Assembly: GCF_001514195.1 (NCBI RefSeq)
Contig: NZ_KQ948736.1
Location: forward strand, 1,286,625-1,350,624
DNA: 64,000 nucleotides
Source: Streptomyces griseorubiginosus
GTDB lineage: Bacteria > Actinomycetota > Actinomycetes > Streptomycetales > Streptomycetaceae
Direction: 5' to 3'
A model generated the notes under the pieces. The model was not told the origin of the DNA. It saw only the letters and a list, made by a program, of their open reading frames with translations, and ran no database searches. Each line of letters begins with the position of its first letter. The first letter of the stretch is position 1. Shown one piece after another: positions 16,798 through 24,850 of this stretch. Position numbers and translations under genes: made by a program.

Positions 16798-16813
16798 GCC
16801 GTCCCCGGACGGC
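16798..16813 (-). terminator. small hairpin between response regulator gene and miaB
   Basis: GCCGTCC CC GGACGGC is a perfect 7-bp inverted repeat in the 91-bp gap between the regulator stop (16851) and the miaB start (16759). It may end the regulator transcript. Confidence 0.45.
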
Positions 16814-16850
16814 TCGGCGAGCGCGGTGTCCGGGCCCGCCCCTACGGCGA

Positions 16851-17525
16851 TCAGGCCGGCATGCCCCGCTCGGCCAGGCCGCTCTCGTAGGCGATGATGA
16901 CCAGCTGCGCGCGGTCCCGGGCGTGCAGCTTGGCCAGGAGGCTGCCCACGTGGGTCTTCACTGTGGGCATGCTGATGACCAGGCGTTCGGAGATCTCCTG
17001 GTTGGACAGTCCGTTGGCGATCAGCACGAGGACTTCCTGTTCCCGGTTGGTCAGCCCGATGAGCCGGGGAGCCGGGCGTGCCGTCCCGCTGCGGCGGGAG
17101 AAGTCGGAGATGAGGCGCCGGGTGACGGTCGGAGCCAGGACGCCCTCGCCGGTGGCGATGACCCGGATGCCGTTGACCAGGTCGGACGGCGAGGCGTCCT
17201 TGAGCATGAAGCCGCTGGCGCCCGCCTGGAGCGCCGGATAGACGTACTCGTCCATGTCGAACATGGTCAGGGCCAGCACCCGGACACCGGAGAGCTTCTC
17301 GTCGGCGCAGATCTCCCGGGTGGCCGCGATCCCGTCCATGACGGGCATACGGAGGTCCATGAGGACGACGTCCGGCGCGAGCGCGCGGGTGAGGCGTACG
17401 GCGGTGGCGCCGTCCCCCGCCTCGCCGACGACCTCCATGCCGGGCGTGGAGTCGACCAGGACCCGGAAGCTGCCGCGCAGCAGCGCCTGGTCGTCCGCGA
17501 TCAGGACCCGGACCGCCTCGGCCAT
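16851..17525 (-). CDS. NarL/FixJ-family response regulator (canonical)
   Basis: The 224-residue product has an intact receiver domain (acidic pair Asp11-Asp12, phospho-acceptor Asp57 in VVLMDLRMP, then Thr and Lys positions in ALTMFD and MLKDA) and a C-terminal LuxR helix-turn-helix (LTNREQEVLVLIANGLSNQEI ... TVKTHVGSLLAKL). ATG 17525 follows GAGG. The position next to miaB fits S. coelicolor SCO5785, whose kinase gene SCO5784 is adjacent there. Here no kinase is adjacent; the nearest same-strand kinase gene begins 9.4 kb away, beyond the lasso peptide genes. Three 22-bp direct repeats lie just upstream. Confidence 0.92.
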   Translation of the reverse strand: MAEAVRVLIADDQALLRGSFRVLVDSTPGMEVVGEAGDGATAVRLTRALAPDVVLMDLRMPVMDGIAATREICADEKLSGVRVLALTMFDMDEYVYPALQAGASGFMLKDASPSDLVNGIRVIATGEGVLAPTVTRRLISDFSRRSGTARPAPRLIGLTNREQEVLVLIANGLSNQEISERLVISMPTVKTHVGSLLAKLHARDRAQLVIIAYESGLAERGMPA

Positions 17526-17570
17526 TGCGTGATCCTCGATCCTCGTCCGCATGCGGGGTTTGACGGTATG

Positions 17571-17635
17571 CGCCACTTCAGCGGGGTCGCCTCGCCACTT
17601 TAGCGGGGTTGCCTCGCCATTTATGTGGAGTCGCC
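17571..17635. promoter_or_regulatory. three 22-bp direct repeats upstream of the response regulator
   Basis: Copies at 17571-17592, 17593-17614 and 17615-17635 share CGCCACTT(C/T)AGCGGGGT and GCCT; the first two differ at only a few positions and the third is more degenerate. They lie head-to-tail, 46-110 bp upstream of the regulator start and just past the 3' end of the epimerase gene. The two-turn helical periodicity suggests protein binding sites. Confidence 0.7.
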
Positions 17636-17664
17636 CAGCCAACTCGACTGCTCCGTATACCGTT

Positions 17665-18987
17665 TCACGCCACGTCGAGCGCCAGCTCCCCGGTGCCGTC
17701 GTCCATGACCTCGACCGCCGTCCCGTACGGCTGGGACAGCTGGGCGACGTCCGTGAGGGTCTTCTCGGCCTCGGCCCGGTCGGCCAGCCGGGGGCGGCCA
17801 CGGCGGTGGACCGGCCGGCCGAAGCCGAGGTCGACCGGGTGCAGCCGGGCCGCGGTCAGGGTGCCGTCCTCGAAGGTGAGGACCGGGACGAGCGACTGCC
17901 AGTAGCGGCGGTGCGGGGCGAACAGCCGGGTGCCGTGTCCGCTGAGCCGGTCGTAGTAGCGGCCGGGGGTGAGCGGCCGTTCCGCGGTCACCTTGGCGTA
18001 GTCCTCGGCGGAGACGCGGTCGGTCAGTTCGATCTGGCTGACGATGTTGCCCAGGCTGTAGAAGATCGGCTTGTTCCGGTACAGCTCCACTCCGCGCAGG
18101 AAGTGCGGCCCGTGTCCGACCACGGCGTCGGCGCCCTCGTCGATCATCCGGTGGGCGAACACGCGCAGGAACTCGCCCGGTGTCTCGGGCGTCGGGCCGG
18201 GCTCGTGGGAGTGCACGCTCACCACGACGAGGTCCGCGCGCAGCCGGGCCTCGCCGACCCAGCGGGCGATCTCGTCCAGGTCGCGCGGATCGCACTCGGT
18301 CGTGAAGCCCGGCGCGTCCGCCGTACGGAAGCGGGTGCCGAACAGGGCGAGCCGGTCGGGGCCGAGCAGGGCCGGGTCGACTCCGAGGAGGGCGCGGGCC
18401 TCGGCCCGCCGGGCCCGAAGGCCCGTCTCGGCGTCGATCGTGCGCAGCACGTCCATCTGGTCCGCCGTGACCTGCATGGTCGCGGTGTGCCGCAGCGGGT
18501 TGAGACCGGGGCGGCCGGGCAGCTCAGGTGACGGGTCGGCCGCTTCCTGCCCGGGCAGGAAGGTCGCGGTGCAGGAGAGCAGTGCCAGGCTGCCGCCCGG
18601 CCGGTCGGCGTAGACGGGGCGGCGGGCGCCCGTGAGGTCGGCGCCGATGCCGGCGTACGGGATCCCCCGCGCCCGCAGCAGGTCCACGGTGCCGAGCACG
18701 CCCTCCGTTCCCAGGTCCATGGCGTGGTTGTTGGCGCAGCCCAGTACGGAGAATCCGGCCGCCGTGACCTCGTCGAGCACCGCGGAGTCCGCGATCAGGC
18801 AGCCCCCGCCGGCCGCGTTGTGGACGGGATGTCCGCGTCCGTCGCTGGGGACGACCTCCAGATTGGTGACGGCGAAGTCGGTGCCGTGCAGCAGATCGCG
18901 GAGCCGTTCGGCGGCCGGGTCGGAGGTGATCAGTCCTCCTCGCGTCACCATGCAGTCGCCGGACAGGGCCACCGTCAGCCGGGTCAT
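17665..18987 (-). CDS. mslH: CapA-like metallophosphatase-fold protein, predicted lasso peptide epimerase (MslH-like)
   Basis: The 440-residue product belongs to the CapA/PgsA family with a metallophosphatase-like fold: GD at 10-11, the NNH motif in CANNHAMD (86-91), and His-rich VHSHEPG and VGHGPHFLRG later. In the known MS-271 (siamycin I) cluster, a CapA-like protein, MslH, epimerises the C-terminal tryptophan of the precursor to D-Trp. Because this gene ends a cluster whose precursor carries the same core, that role is inferred here. Its start overlaps the stop of the DsbA-like gene (ATGA), making it the last gene of the lasso operon. The fold is clear; the epimerase role rests on context. 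Confidence 0.85.
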   Translation of the reverse strand: MTRLTVALSGDCMVTRGGLITSDPAAERLRDLLHGTDFAVTNLEVVPSDGRGHPVHNAAGGGCLIADSAVLDEVTAAGFSVLGCANNHAMDLGTEGVLGTVDLLRARGIPYAGIGADLTGARRPVYADRPGGSLALLSCTATFLPGQEAADPSPELPGRPGLNPLRHTATMQVTADQMDVLRTIDAETGLRARRAEARALLGVDPALLGPDRLALFGTRFRTADAPGFTTECDPRDLDEIARWVGEARLRADLVVVSVHSHEPGPTPETPGEFLRVFAHRMIDEGADAVVGHGPHFLRGVELYRNKPIFYSLGNIVSQIELTDRVSAEDYAKVTAERPLTPGRYYDRLSGHGTRLFAPHRRYWQSLVPVLTFEDGTLTAARLHPVDLGFGRPVHRRGRPRLADRAEAEKTLTDVAQLSQPYGTAVEVMDDGTGELALDVA

Positions 18988-19760
18988 CGTCGAGCCTCCG
19001 TGACCTCACGGGTGAGCGCGGCGCCGGGATCGGGGCCGGTGACGTCGACGCGGCGGCCGTCGACCGTCACGGTCGGTGTCAGCGCCACCTTGCGGGAGGC
19101 GGCCACGTCGGACACGTACTGCACCCAGGGCCGGAACCGGGCGTCCTCGACACAGCGCGCGAAGGAGTCCCGGGTGATGCCGGCCTCCTTGCCCGCGGCG
19201 ATCAGCTGGGCCTCGCTGAGGCCGGGGCCCTGTTCGGCGGGCTGCTTCGCGAACAGGACGGTGGAGTACTGCTCGAACCTGCCCGCGTCGGCCGCGCAGG
19301 CCGCTGCGGAGGCGGCGCGCGTCGAGTAGCCCGCGGGCGCGCTGCGGTCGTCGAGGAAGGCGACCGGGTGGTAGACGACACTCACCCCGCCGCGCGAACG
19401 CAGGCTCCCGAGTGCCGAGTTCAGGGCCCGTTCGGTACGGCGGCACTCGGGGCAGAGGTAGTCGAGGTAGACGTCGACCCGGACGGCACCGGTGGAGGCA
19501 GCCACCCCCGACTTGTCGGCGGCGACCCCGGCCGGCACGCGGCTCGGCGCCTTGTCCGGGGCGGTGTTGGTGGCCCGGACAAGGCCCGCGCCGACCAGGG
19601 CGGCGGCCGCGACCACCACCACGGCCACCAGTGAAACCACCGTTGTGCGCCGCCGCCGCTGTCGCCGGTGCACCATCTCGCGGACCATGGCGTCCGTCGT
19701 CCCTGTGTCCGTCTTCCCTGCGTCCGTCGTCCCTGTGTCCGTCGTCCCTGTGTCCGTCAT
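18984..19760 (-). CDS. membrane-anchored DsbA-like thioredoxin-fold protein
   Basis: The 258-residue product has a Thr/Asp/Gly repeat N-terminus (from a 15-bp tandem DNA repeat at about 19690-19757), a basic stretch HRRQRRRR, a single membrane anchor (VVSLVAVVVVAAAALVGAGL), then an extracytoplasmic DsbA fold with the active site CPEC in DYLCPECRRTE and the cis-Pro loop LTPTVTV. It probably oxidises or isomerises the two disulfide bonds of the class I lasso peptide. It starts in ATGA overlap with the MauE-like gene and has AAGGAG upstream. The redox fold is clear; the substrate is inferred from the cluster. Confidence 0.88.
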   Translation of the reverse strand: MTDTGTTDTGTTDAGKTDTGTTDAMVREMVHRRQRRRRTTVVSLVAVVVVAAAALVGAGLVRATNTAPDKAPSRVPAGVAADKSGVAASTGAVRVDVYLDYLCPECRRTERALNSALGSLRSRGGVSVVYHPVAFLDDRSAPAGYSTRAASAAACAADAGRFEQYSTVLFAKQPAEQGPGLSEAQLIAAGKEAGITRDSFARCVEDARFRPWVQYVSDVAASRKVALTPTVTVDGRRVDVTGPDPGAALTREVTEARR

Positions 19761-20308
19761 GCTTCTCGCTCCTTCGGGTCCAGGACCCAGCTGTCCAGCG
19801 CGTACGGGGTGCGCGGGTGGCGGATCAGGAGGGCGGCCGCGCCGAGCAGCACCAGGTCGCGCGCGATGTCGATCGCGTAGCCCCGCTCGGCGCCGTCGCT
19901 GAGCGTGCCCCCGCCGCCGAAGCACCCGCAGTCGATGGACATGCCCCGCGCCCACACCGAGGCGATGGCCGCCACGTAGACGACCAGCAGGACGGCCGTG
20001 CCCACCGCCGCGACCCTGGTCGCCAGCCCGGCCGCGAGCAGGAGGGCGATCGCCAGCTCGACGAAGGGCAGGACGCCGCCGATGAGTTGCGCCTGGTCGT
20101 CGGGGACGATCCGGTAGAGGGCGACCGTGCGGCCGGCCTCCGTGAGGTCCCCCACCTTCACCAGGGCGGCGTAGGCGAGGACCGCTGCCAGCGTCAGCCG
20201 CGCCGTCAGCCGCACCAGGCCCGCCCGGGTCCGGGCCGCCGGCGGGGCGAGGGCCGTCTTCGCCGCATCGGCCGTGATCACAGCCGTGCGCTGTCCTTCC
20301 CGGCTCAT
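19757..20308 (-). CDS. MauE/DoxX-family membrane protein
   Basis: The 183-residue product has four predicted transmembrane segments (around 36-52, 78-98, 103-120, 150-165) and a conserved cysteine pair in SIDCGCFGGGG (124-134). MauE-type proteins behave like small quinone-coupled oxidoreductases that keep a periplasmic thioredoxin-fold partner in the right redox state. The gene is coupled by ATGA overlaps to the ABC permease before it and the DsbA-like gene after it, so the two probably act together in disulfide formation of the lasso peptide. Confidence 0.85.
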   Translation of the reverse strand: MSREGQRTAVITADAAKTALAPPAARTRAGLVRLTARLTLAAVLAYAALVKVGDLTEAGRTVALYRIVPDDQAQLIGGVLPFVELAIALLLAAGLATRVAAVGTAVLLVVYVAAIASVWARGMSIDCGCFGGGGTLSDGAERGYAIDIARDLVLLGAAALLIRHPRTPYALDSWVLDPKEREA

Positions 20309-21174
20309 GACGTACGGCTGAATCGGTAGCCCGCGAAGCCGAGCGCGAGCGCGGTGAGGGCGGCCATCATGCCCAGTTCGGCGACCACGGGCGGGTGCCA
20401 GCCGCCGAGCATCAGCCGGGTCTGCTCCGAGGTGAGCACGTCCGGGCCGGGCAGGGTCCGGCGGACCGCGTCGACGCCGTACGTCAGGGGGTTGAGCTTG
20501 ACGACGGTGTCCAGCCAGCCCGGCAGGCCGTTGGGCGGGAACATCGCGCCGGAGAAGAACATCAGCGGCATCAGGCTCAGGTTGACCGCGACCTGGAAGG
20601 TGTCCACCTGCCGGATGGTGACGGCGGCGAGCAGTCCGAGCGAGGTGAACATGAGGGAGACCAGCAGGAGTTCGAGCAGCACGGCCAGCAGCATGGGGGT
20701 GTAGCGGATGTTCGCGATGCCGCCGACGGACAGCACCATCAGGCCGTAGACCGCACCCGTGGTGGCTCCGCCGAGGGCGAGGCCGAAGACGATGGCGGCG
20801 CGCGGGAACGGAGCGACGAGCATCTGGCGCAGCACGCCCAGCCGACGGTCCCACACCAGGGAGATGCCCACGGCGATCGCCGGGGCCTGCACGGACATGA
20901 CCAGCGTGCCGGGGAACAGATAGGCCCGGTAGTCGTTCAGCTGGGCCTTTCCGAGGCTGGACGAGGCCGCGTCGAGACCGGTGCCGAGGACGACGAGGAA
21001 CAGTAGGGGCGTCACGAGGCCCATGGCCAGTCGTACGGGATTGTGCCGCAGGCGGATCATCTCGCGCCGCCACAGCAGCAGGACGGGGCGGGCGGGGTGG
21101 CGGGACCGCTCGGCCGGCGGTGTCGGGGCCGTGCTGTCGCCGAGTGCGGCCGGTGCGGTGTCGGTCCGGGTCAT
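20305..21174 (-). CDS. ABC-2 type permease of the lasso peptide exporter
   Basis: The 289-residue product has six predicted membrane helices and the ABC-2 pattern (ARPVLLLWRREMIRLRHNP at the N-terminus, PGTLVMSVQAPAIAVGISLVWDRR, then MPLMFFSGAMFPP). It pairs with the ATPase encoded just upstream in ATGA overlap. Placed inside the lasso operon, it most likely exports the mature peptide or confers self-protection. The start ATG is at 21174. Confidence 0.88.
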   Translation of the reverse strand: MTRTDTAPAALGDSTAPTPPAERSRHPARPVLLLWRREMIRLRHNPVRLAMGLVTPLLFLVVLGTGLDAASSSLGKAQLNDYRAYLFPGTLVMSVQAPAIAVGISLVWDRRLGVLRQMLVAPFPRAAIVFGLALGGATTGAVYGLMVLSVGGIANIRYTPMLLAVLLELLLVSLMFTSLGLLAAVTIRQVDTFQVAVNLSLMPLMFFSGAMFPPNGLPGWLDTVVKLNPLTYGVDAVRRTLPGPDVLTSEQTRLMLGGWHPPVVAELGMMAALTALALGFAGYRFSRTS

Positions 21175-22136
21175 CGCAGTCCTTCCCCGAGGTCGCCCAG
21201 GGTGCGCGGGCCGGCCGCGGCCTCCCGGATGGCGAGACCGGTGTGGTGCAGGAAGACGTCGTCGAGCGTGGGCGGGTCGATGCTCACCTCGCGCACTGTC
21301 ACGCCGAGTTCGGTGCACAGGCGGGGTACGAGGGCGGATGCGCGCTCGACCCGGAACAGCAGGCCGTCCGGGGTGGGCTCCGCCAGGAGTCCGAACCGCT
21401 CGCGCAGGGCTTCGGCGGCGCGCTTGTCGTCCTCGGTGCGCAGGGCGACGAGGTCGGCCCCGATGACGGACTTGAGGTCCGCGGGGGTGCCCTCGGTGAC
21501 GACCTTGCCCCGGTCGACGATCGCGATCCGGTCGCAGTGCTCGGCCTCGTCCAGCTGGTGGGTGGTGACGAAGACCGTGATGCCCCGCTCCCGTCGCAGC
21601 CGCTCGAGATGGTCCCAGACCGCGGCACGGGTCTGGGCGTCCAGACCGGTCGTCGGCTCGTCGAGGAACAGCACGAGGGGCTCGGCGAGCAGGCCGCGGG
21701 CGATCTCCAGTCGACGGCGCAGGCCGGTGGAGAACTGCCGTACCGGCACTCTGCGGCGCTCGGACAGGTCCATCAGGTCGAGCAGCGAGTCGATGGCCCG
21801 GCTCCCGGCGCGGCGGGACAGTCCGCACAGGTCGGCCTGGAACCGGAGGTTCTCGGCGGCGGAGAGGTCCAGGTCGAGGGTCGACTCCTGGAACACGATG
21901 CCGATCCGGCGGCGGACCTCGGCGGGCGCGCCGGCGACGTCGAAGCCCGCGACCTCGGCGCGGCCCGCGGTGGGACGCAGCAGGGTGATCAGCATGTTGA
22001 TGGTGGTCGTCTTGCCCGCGCCGTTCGGTCCGAGGAAGCCGTACACACTGCCCGTGGGCACGGTCAGGTCGAGGCCGTTCACGGCCGCGGTGGTGCCGTA
22101 GTACGCGTAGAGGCCCTCGGCTCGGATCGCCGTCAT
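21171..22136 (-). CDS. ABC transporter ATP-binding protein of the lasso peptide exporter
   Basis: The 321-residue DrrA-like ATPase has Walker A GPNGAGKTTT (36-45), Q-loop FQEST, the signature in a modified form (QFSTGLRRRLEIA, where SGG is usual), Walker B LVLFLDEPTTGLD and the H-loop TTHQLDEAE. The C-terminal extension (DDVFLHHTG) fits the drug-exporter subclass. Its ATG shares one base with the TGA stop of the B2 gene (TGATG). It energises the permease encoded next. Confidence 0.9.
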   Translation of the reverse strand: MTAIRAEGLYAYYGTTAAVNGLDLTVPTGSVYGFLGPNGAGKTTTINMLITLLRPTAGRAEVAGFDVAGAPAEVRRRIGIVFQESTLDLDLSAAENLRFQADLCGLSRRAGSRAIDSLLDLMDLSERRRVPVRQFSTGLRRRLEIARGLLAEPLVLFLDEPTTGLDAQTRAAVWDHLERLRRERGITVFVTTHQLDEAEHCDRIAIVDRGKVVTEGTPADLKSVIGADLVALRTEDDKRAAEALRERFGLLAEPTPDGLLFRVERASALVPRLCTELGVTVREVSIDPPTLDDVFLHHTGLAIREAAAGPRTLGDLGEGLR

Positions 22137-22666
22137 CAGCGGCTCCCGTCGATGCGGCCCGGGCTCCTGCCGTACGCGCCGGGATTCTCGCCGGGCCCGC
22201 CGGGGTTCTCGCCGGACGCGCCGGGGCTGTCGCCGGAGGGACGGGGGTGCTCGCTCGGGCGGCGCACGGCCAGGACCGTGCGGAACGCGCTGAGTTCGCC
22301 CGGCTCGTCCACCGGCCGTCCGTCGACCTCCACCCAGGCGTGGGCGCCGAAGGGCTGCGTCCTGAACCCGGTGCACCAGTCGGCCCACCGGCCGCGCGTG
22401 CGGCACAGCAGGGCGGTGGCCACGGAGCGCTGGAGGCAGCCGAGTCCCGCGCAGCGCGTGCTGACCGAGACGACCGCCCGGCGGGCCCGCGCCACCTCGG
22501 CGTATCCGGCGGGGCGGGACCCCTTGCTGAGCACGCCCAGCACGCGGTGCAGGCGGGCCGGGGGCAGCTGGACGAGCAGGCGGGCCGCACCGGCCGCGCA
22601 GCGGGGGGCGAACTGCCGGTGCCACGGCAGTCGCGGGGCCTGTTCGGCCACGGCGGGAGTGGTCAT
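22136..22666 (-). CDS. mslB2: lasso peptide leader peptidase B2 (transglutaminase-like)
   Basis: The 176-residue product has the Cys-His-Asp triad of lasso B2 proteases: Cys77 in GLGCLQRS, His109 in GAHAWVEV, Asp120 in RPVDEPG. B2 cleaves the leader from the precursor, directed by the B1 protein that binds the leader. After residue 130 there is an unusual Pro/Gly/Ser-rich tail with repeated GENPG-type units that is not part of the fold. Start ATG 22666 is in ATGA overlap with B1; a longer frame to 22762 overlaps B1 and is rejected. Confidence 0.92.
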   Translation of the reverse strand: MTTPAVAEQAPRLPWHRQFAPRCAAGAARLLVQLPPARLHRVLGVLSKGSRPAGYAEVARARRAVVSVSTRCAGLGCLQRSVATALLCRTRGRWADWCTGFRTQPFGAHAWVEVDGRPVDEPGELSAFRTVLAVRRPSEHPRPSGDSPGASGENPGGPGENPGAYGRSPGRIDGSR

Positions 22667-22926
22667 GAGGCCACCTCCACGAGACGGGCCGCGCTGAGCG
22701 CGTCGATGAGGGCCTGGACGTCCTGCCGGGCCTGGGCGTCGCTGACCGGGGCCGCGGCGCACAGGCCGGCGGCGGCCGCGTCGGGCGCGTCCCCGTCGAG
22801 GAGTCGGCGCAGGACTCCGGCGCCGGAGTGGTTGAGCTGGAAGTAGCGGCCGCGCCGCCCGTCGAGCAGCACGGCGCCCGTGTCGACGGCGGTGAGGGTG
22901 ACGTCGCGGGCGAGGGTCAGCTTCAT
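22663..22926 (-). CDS. mslB1: lasso peptide leader-recognition protein B1 (PqqD-like RRE)
   Basis: The 87-residue product is a stand-alone RiPP recognition element of the PqqD type: MKLTLARDVTLTAVDTGAVLLDGRRG forms the strand-rich part and YFQLNHSGAGVLRRLLDGD leads into the helices. It binds the YxxP-type leader and presents it to B2 and C. It overlaps the cyclase gene by ATGA on one side and B2 by ATGA on the other. Confidence 0.92.
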   Translation of the reverse strand: MKLTLARDVTLTAVDTGAVLLDGRRGRYFQLNHSGAGVLRRLLDGDAPDAAAAGLCAAAPVSDAQARQDVQALIDALSAARLVEVAS

Positions 22927-24776
22927 CCGAGTTCTCCCGAGTGCGGGTCCTGGGTGGCGGGCAGGGGGTGTGTCCCGGGACGCGTCCGGGGATGCGTCCT
23001 GAGCCAGCTCTCGCAGCCCACCGTGGTGTCGATCGGCATGAGGTGATGGGACATCGGGCCCGGATTCAGCACCGCGGCACGGAAGGCCACCGGGTCGATG
23101 AGCCCGAGCCGGGCGAGCCGCGAGTCCTCGCAGAGCTCCAGGATCCGGGCCCGGTTGCGGGCCAGGCCCCGGAACGCCTCCGCGCTGAACTCGCCCTTGT
23201 CGCGGCGGTCCAGGACGTCGGCGGGGACGAGGCCCCGTACGGCCGTGGTGAGCAGTGGCTTGAACCTGCCGCCGAGCAGTCGCTGGTCGATGCGGGTGGC
23301 CAGGGCCGCCTCCACCACCCGGTCGTCGAGGAAGGGCGCGTCCCAGGTGATGCCGGTGCCCGCGAGTGCGGTGTTGACCTGGCGGACGGTGGTTCCCTCG
23401 AAGACCAGCGAGGCGAGCGCCTGGTGCCGGGCCCGGTCGGCGTCCAACGGCCCCGGTCCCTGCGTGGCGGCCTCGACCAGCAGGTCACGGACCGCGGCCA
23501 CGGCGTCCGGAGTGGCCCAGGAGGGCAGGCGGGGCGCGAACACCCAGCCGAAGTCGGGCTCGTCGACGGGCGGGGGCGGGGTGTCGATCCGGGCGGCGAC
23601 TGCGCCGAGGTTCTGGGTGAACGTCGACCGGTCCAGCAGCGCCCGCAGCGTCGACCGCCACGGCCAGCGGTTGGCGAGCCGGTAGCGGTTGACCAGCCGC
23701 AGCCCGTCGACCGGCGTGGCGCGGGCCAGGGACCAGGCGCAGGCCGGCATCCGGCCGAACAGCTCGTCGCCGCCGAAGCCGGTCAGGTGCAGCGTGGCGC
23801 CCTCCGCCGTGGCCCGCTTGGCCAGGTCCTGGATGTGGGCGAGTCCGGAGGCCCAGGTCGAGGGTCCTTCCGGGGCCGCTCCCACGAGGTCGGCGGTGTA
23901 CCCGACGTCGAACAGGTTCTCGGCTCGGTCGGCGGAGAGCATGTGGTGCCGGGCCGCCGGGAGGGACTCCGCGGCCCTGCGGGCCCATACGGTGTCCGCG
24001 TTGGCGCTGTCGATCGGCATCACGTGGTACGTGACCAGGTCGGCGCCCGCCGCGTGGGCGAGGAAGCACAGTGAGGTGGAGTCCAGGCCGCCGGACAGGT
24101 CGGCGCTGAGGGTGCCGCCGGTCGTGACCCGGGCGGTGATCGCGTCGTCCAGTGCCGAGCGGACGGCGGCCGCTCCCTCGGCGAGGCCGAGGGTCGGCTC
24201 CGGCAGTTCCCACCAGCGGATCTGCCGGGCCCGGCCGTCCCTGTCCAGTTCCAGCCAGTGACCTGTGGTCAGGGGCGTGATGCCGCGCCGCACGGGGCGC
24301 TGGGCGAGGGGCCAGGGCGGGCCGCCGGGGGCCAGCAGACGGGCGGCGAGGACTCTCTCGTCGAGGTCGGCGCCGGTCAGCCGGAGCAGCGGCTCCAGTC
24401 CGCTCGCGGCGATGGTCACGCCGTCGAGGACGGCTGTGAAGATCTGTCGTGTACCGACCACCGAACCCTGCACACGGGTCTTGCCGTCCAGGGAGACCGC
24501 CAGGTGGAAGACGCCCGGCAGCCGGGACGCGATCGCGTCGGCGTCGTGCAGCGAGCGCAGCCTGCCGAGCGCGGCCACTGTGGTGGTCTCGTCGAGCCGG
24601 GTGTGTCCCAGCACGGCCAGTCGGCGCGGGCCCGCGTGGAGCGTGGTGATCTCGCTCTCGCGCCAGTCGCCGACGATCCAGGGCCGCCCTGACGCGTGGT
24701 CTACGCGCCGTTTCGCCCGCAGTCGGCCGGCCACGGCTGCAGCGTCCGGACTGTCCGGAAGAACCACGAATTCCAT
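22923..24776 (-). CDS. mslC: lasso peptide macrolactam synthetase C (asparagine synthetase-like)
   Basis: The 617-residue product adenylates the Asp side chain of the core and joins it to the N-terminal Cys amine. The N-terminal glutaminase-like domain lacks the nucleophilic Cys2 (sequence MEFVV), as in lasso cyclases. The synthetase domain has the ATP-pyrophosphatase loop SADLSGGLDSTS (225-235) and FGGDELFG. The start ATG 24776 follows GAGG; the frame continues upstream to 24917 but would run through the hairpin behind the precursor. It is the first gene after that hairpin and opens the coupled operon. Confidence 0.93.
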   Translation of the reverse strand: MEFVVLPDSPDAAAVAGRLRAKRRVDHASGRPWIVGDWRESEITTLHAGPRRLAVLGHTRLDETTTVAALGRLRSLHDADAIASRLPGVFHLAVSLDGKTRVQGSVVGTRQIFTAVLDGVTIAASGLEPLLRLTGADLDERVLAARLLAPGGPPWPLAQRPVRRGITPLTTGHWLELDRDGRARQIRWWELPEPTLGLAEGAAAVRSALDDAITARVTTGGTLSADLSGGLDSTSLCFLAHAAGADLVTYHVMPIDSANADTVWARRAAESLPAARHHMLSADRAENLFDVGYTADLVGAAPEGPSTWASGLAHIQDLAKRATAEGATLHLTGFGGDELFGRMPACAWSLARATPVDGLRLVNRYRLANRWPWRSTLRALLDRSTFTQNLGAVAARIDTPPPPVDEPDFGWVFAPRLPSWATPDAVAAVRDLLVEAATQGPGPLDADRARHQALASLVFEGTTVRQVNTALAGTGITWDAPFLDDRVVEAALATRIDQRLLGGRFKPLLTTAVRGLVPADVLDRRDKGEFSAEAFRGLARNRARILELCEDSRLARLGLIDPVAFRAAVLNPGPMSHHLMPIDTTVGCESWLRTHPRTRPGTHPLPATQDPHSGELG

Positions 24777-24812
24777 GTCGCCTCGATCCCCGTCCCCTCG
24801 TTGCCCCCGGAT

Positions 24813-24842
24813 GGTGCCGGTGCGCGTGAACGCACCGGCACC
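24813..24842 (-). terminator. perfect hairpin between precursor and cyclase genes (attenuator)
   Basis: GGTGCCGGTGCG and CGCACCGGCACC form a perfect 12-bp stem with a 6-nt loop, starting nine bases past the precursor stop and 36 bases before the cyclase start. It is well placed as a partial terminator or a 3' stabiliser that keeps precursor mRNA more abundant than enzyme mRNA. Confidence 0.8.
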
Positions 24843-24850
24843 GGAGGTGA

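Noticed and set aside
17571..17635. Possible CRISPR array (22-bp repeats)
   Set aside because: The copies touch each other with no unique spacers, are only three, and no cas genes are present.
22136..22762. Longer B2 start at 22762
   Set aside because: It would overlap nearly half of B1 and add an Arg/Gly/Pro-rich shadow; ATG 22666 fits the ATGA coupling.
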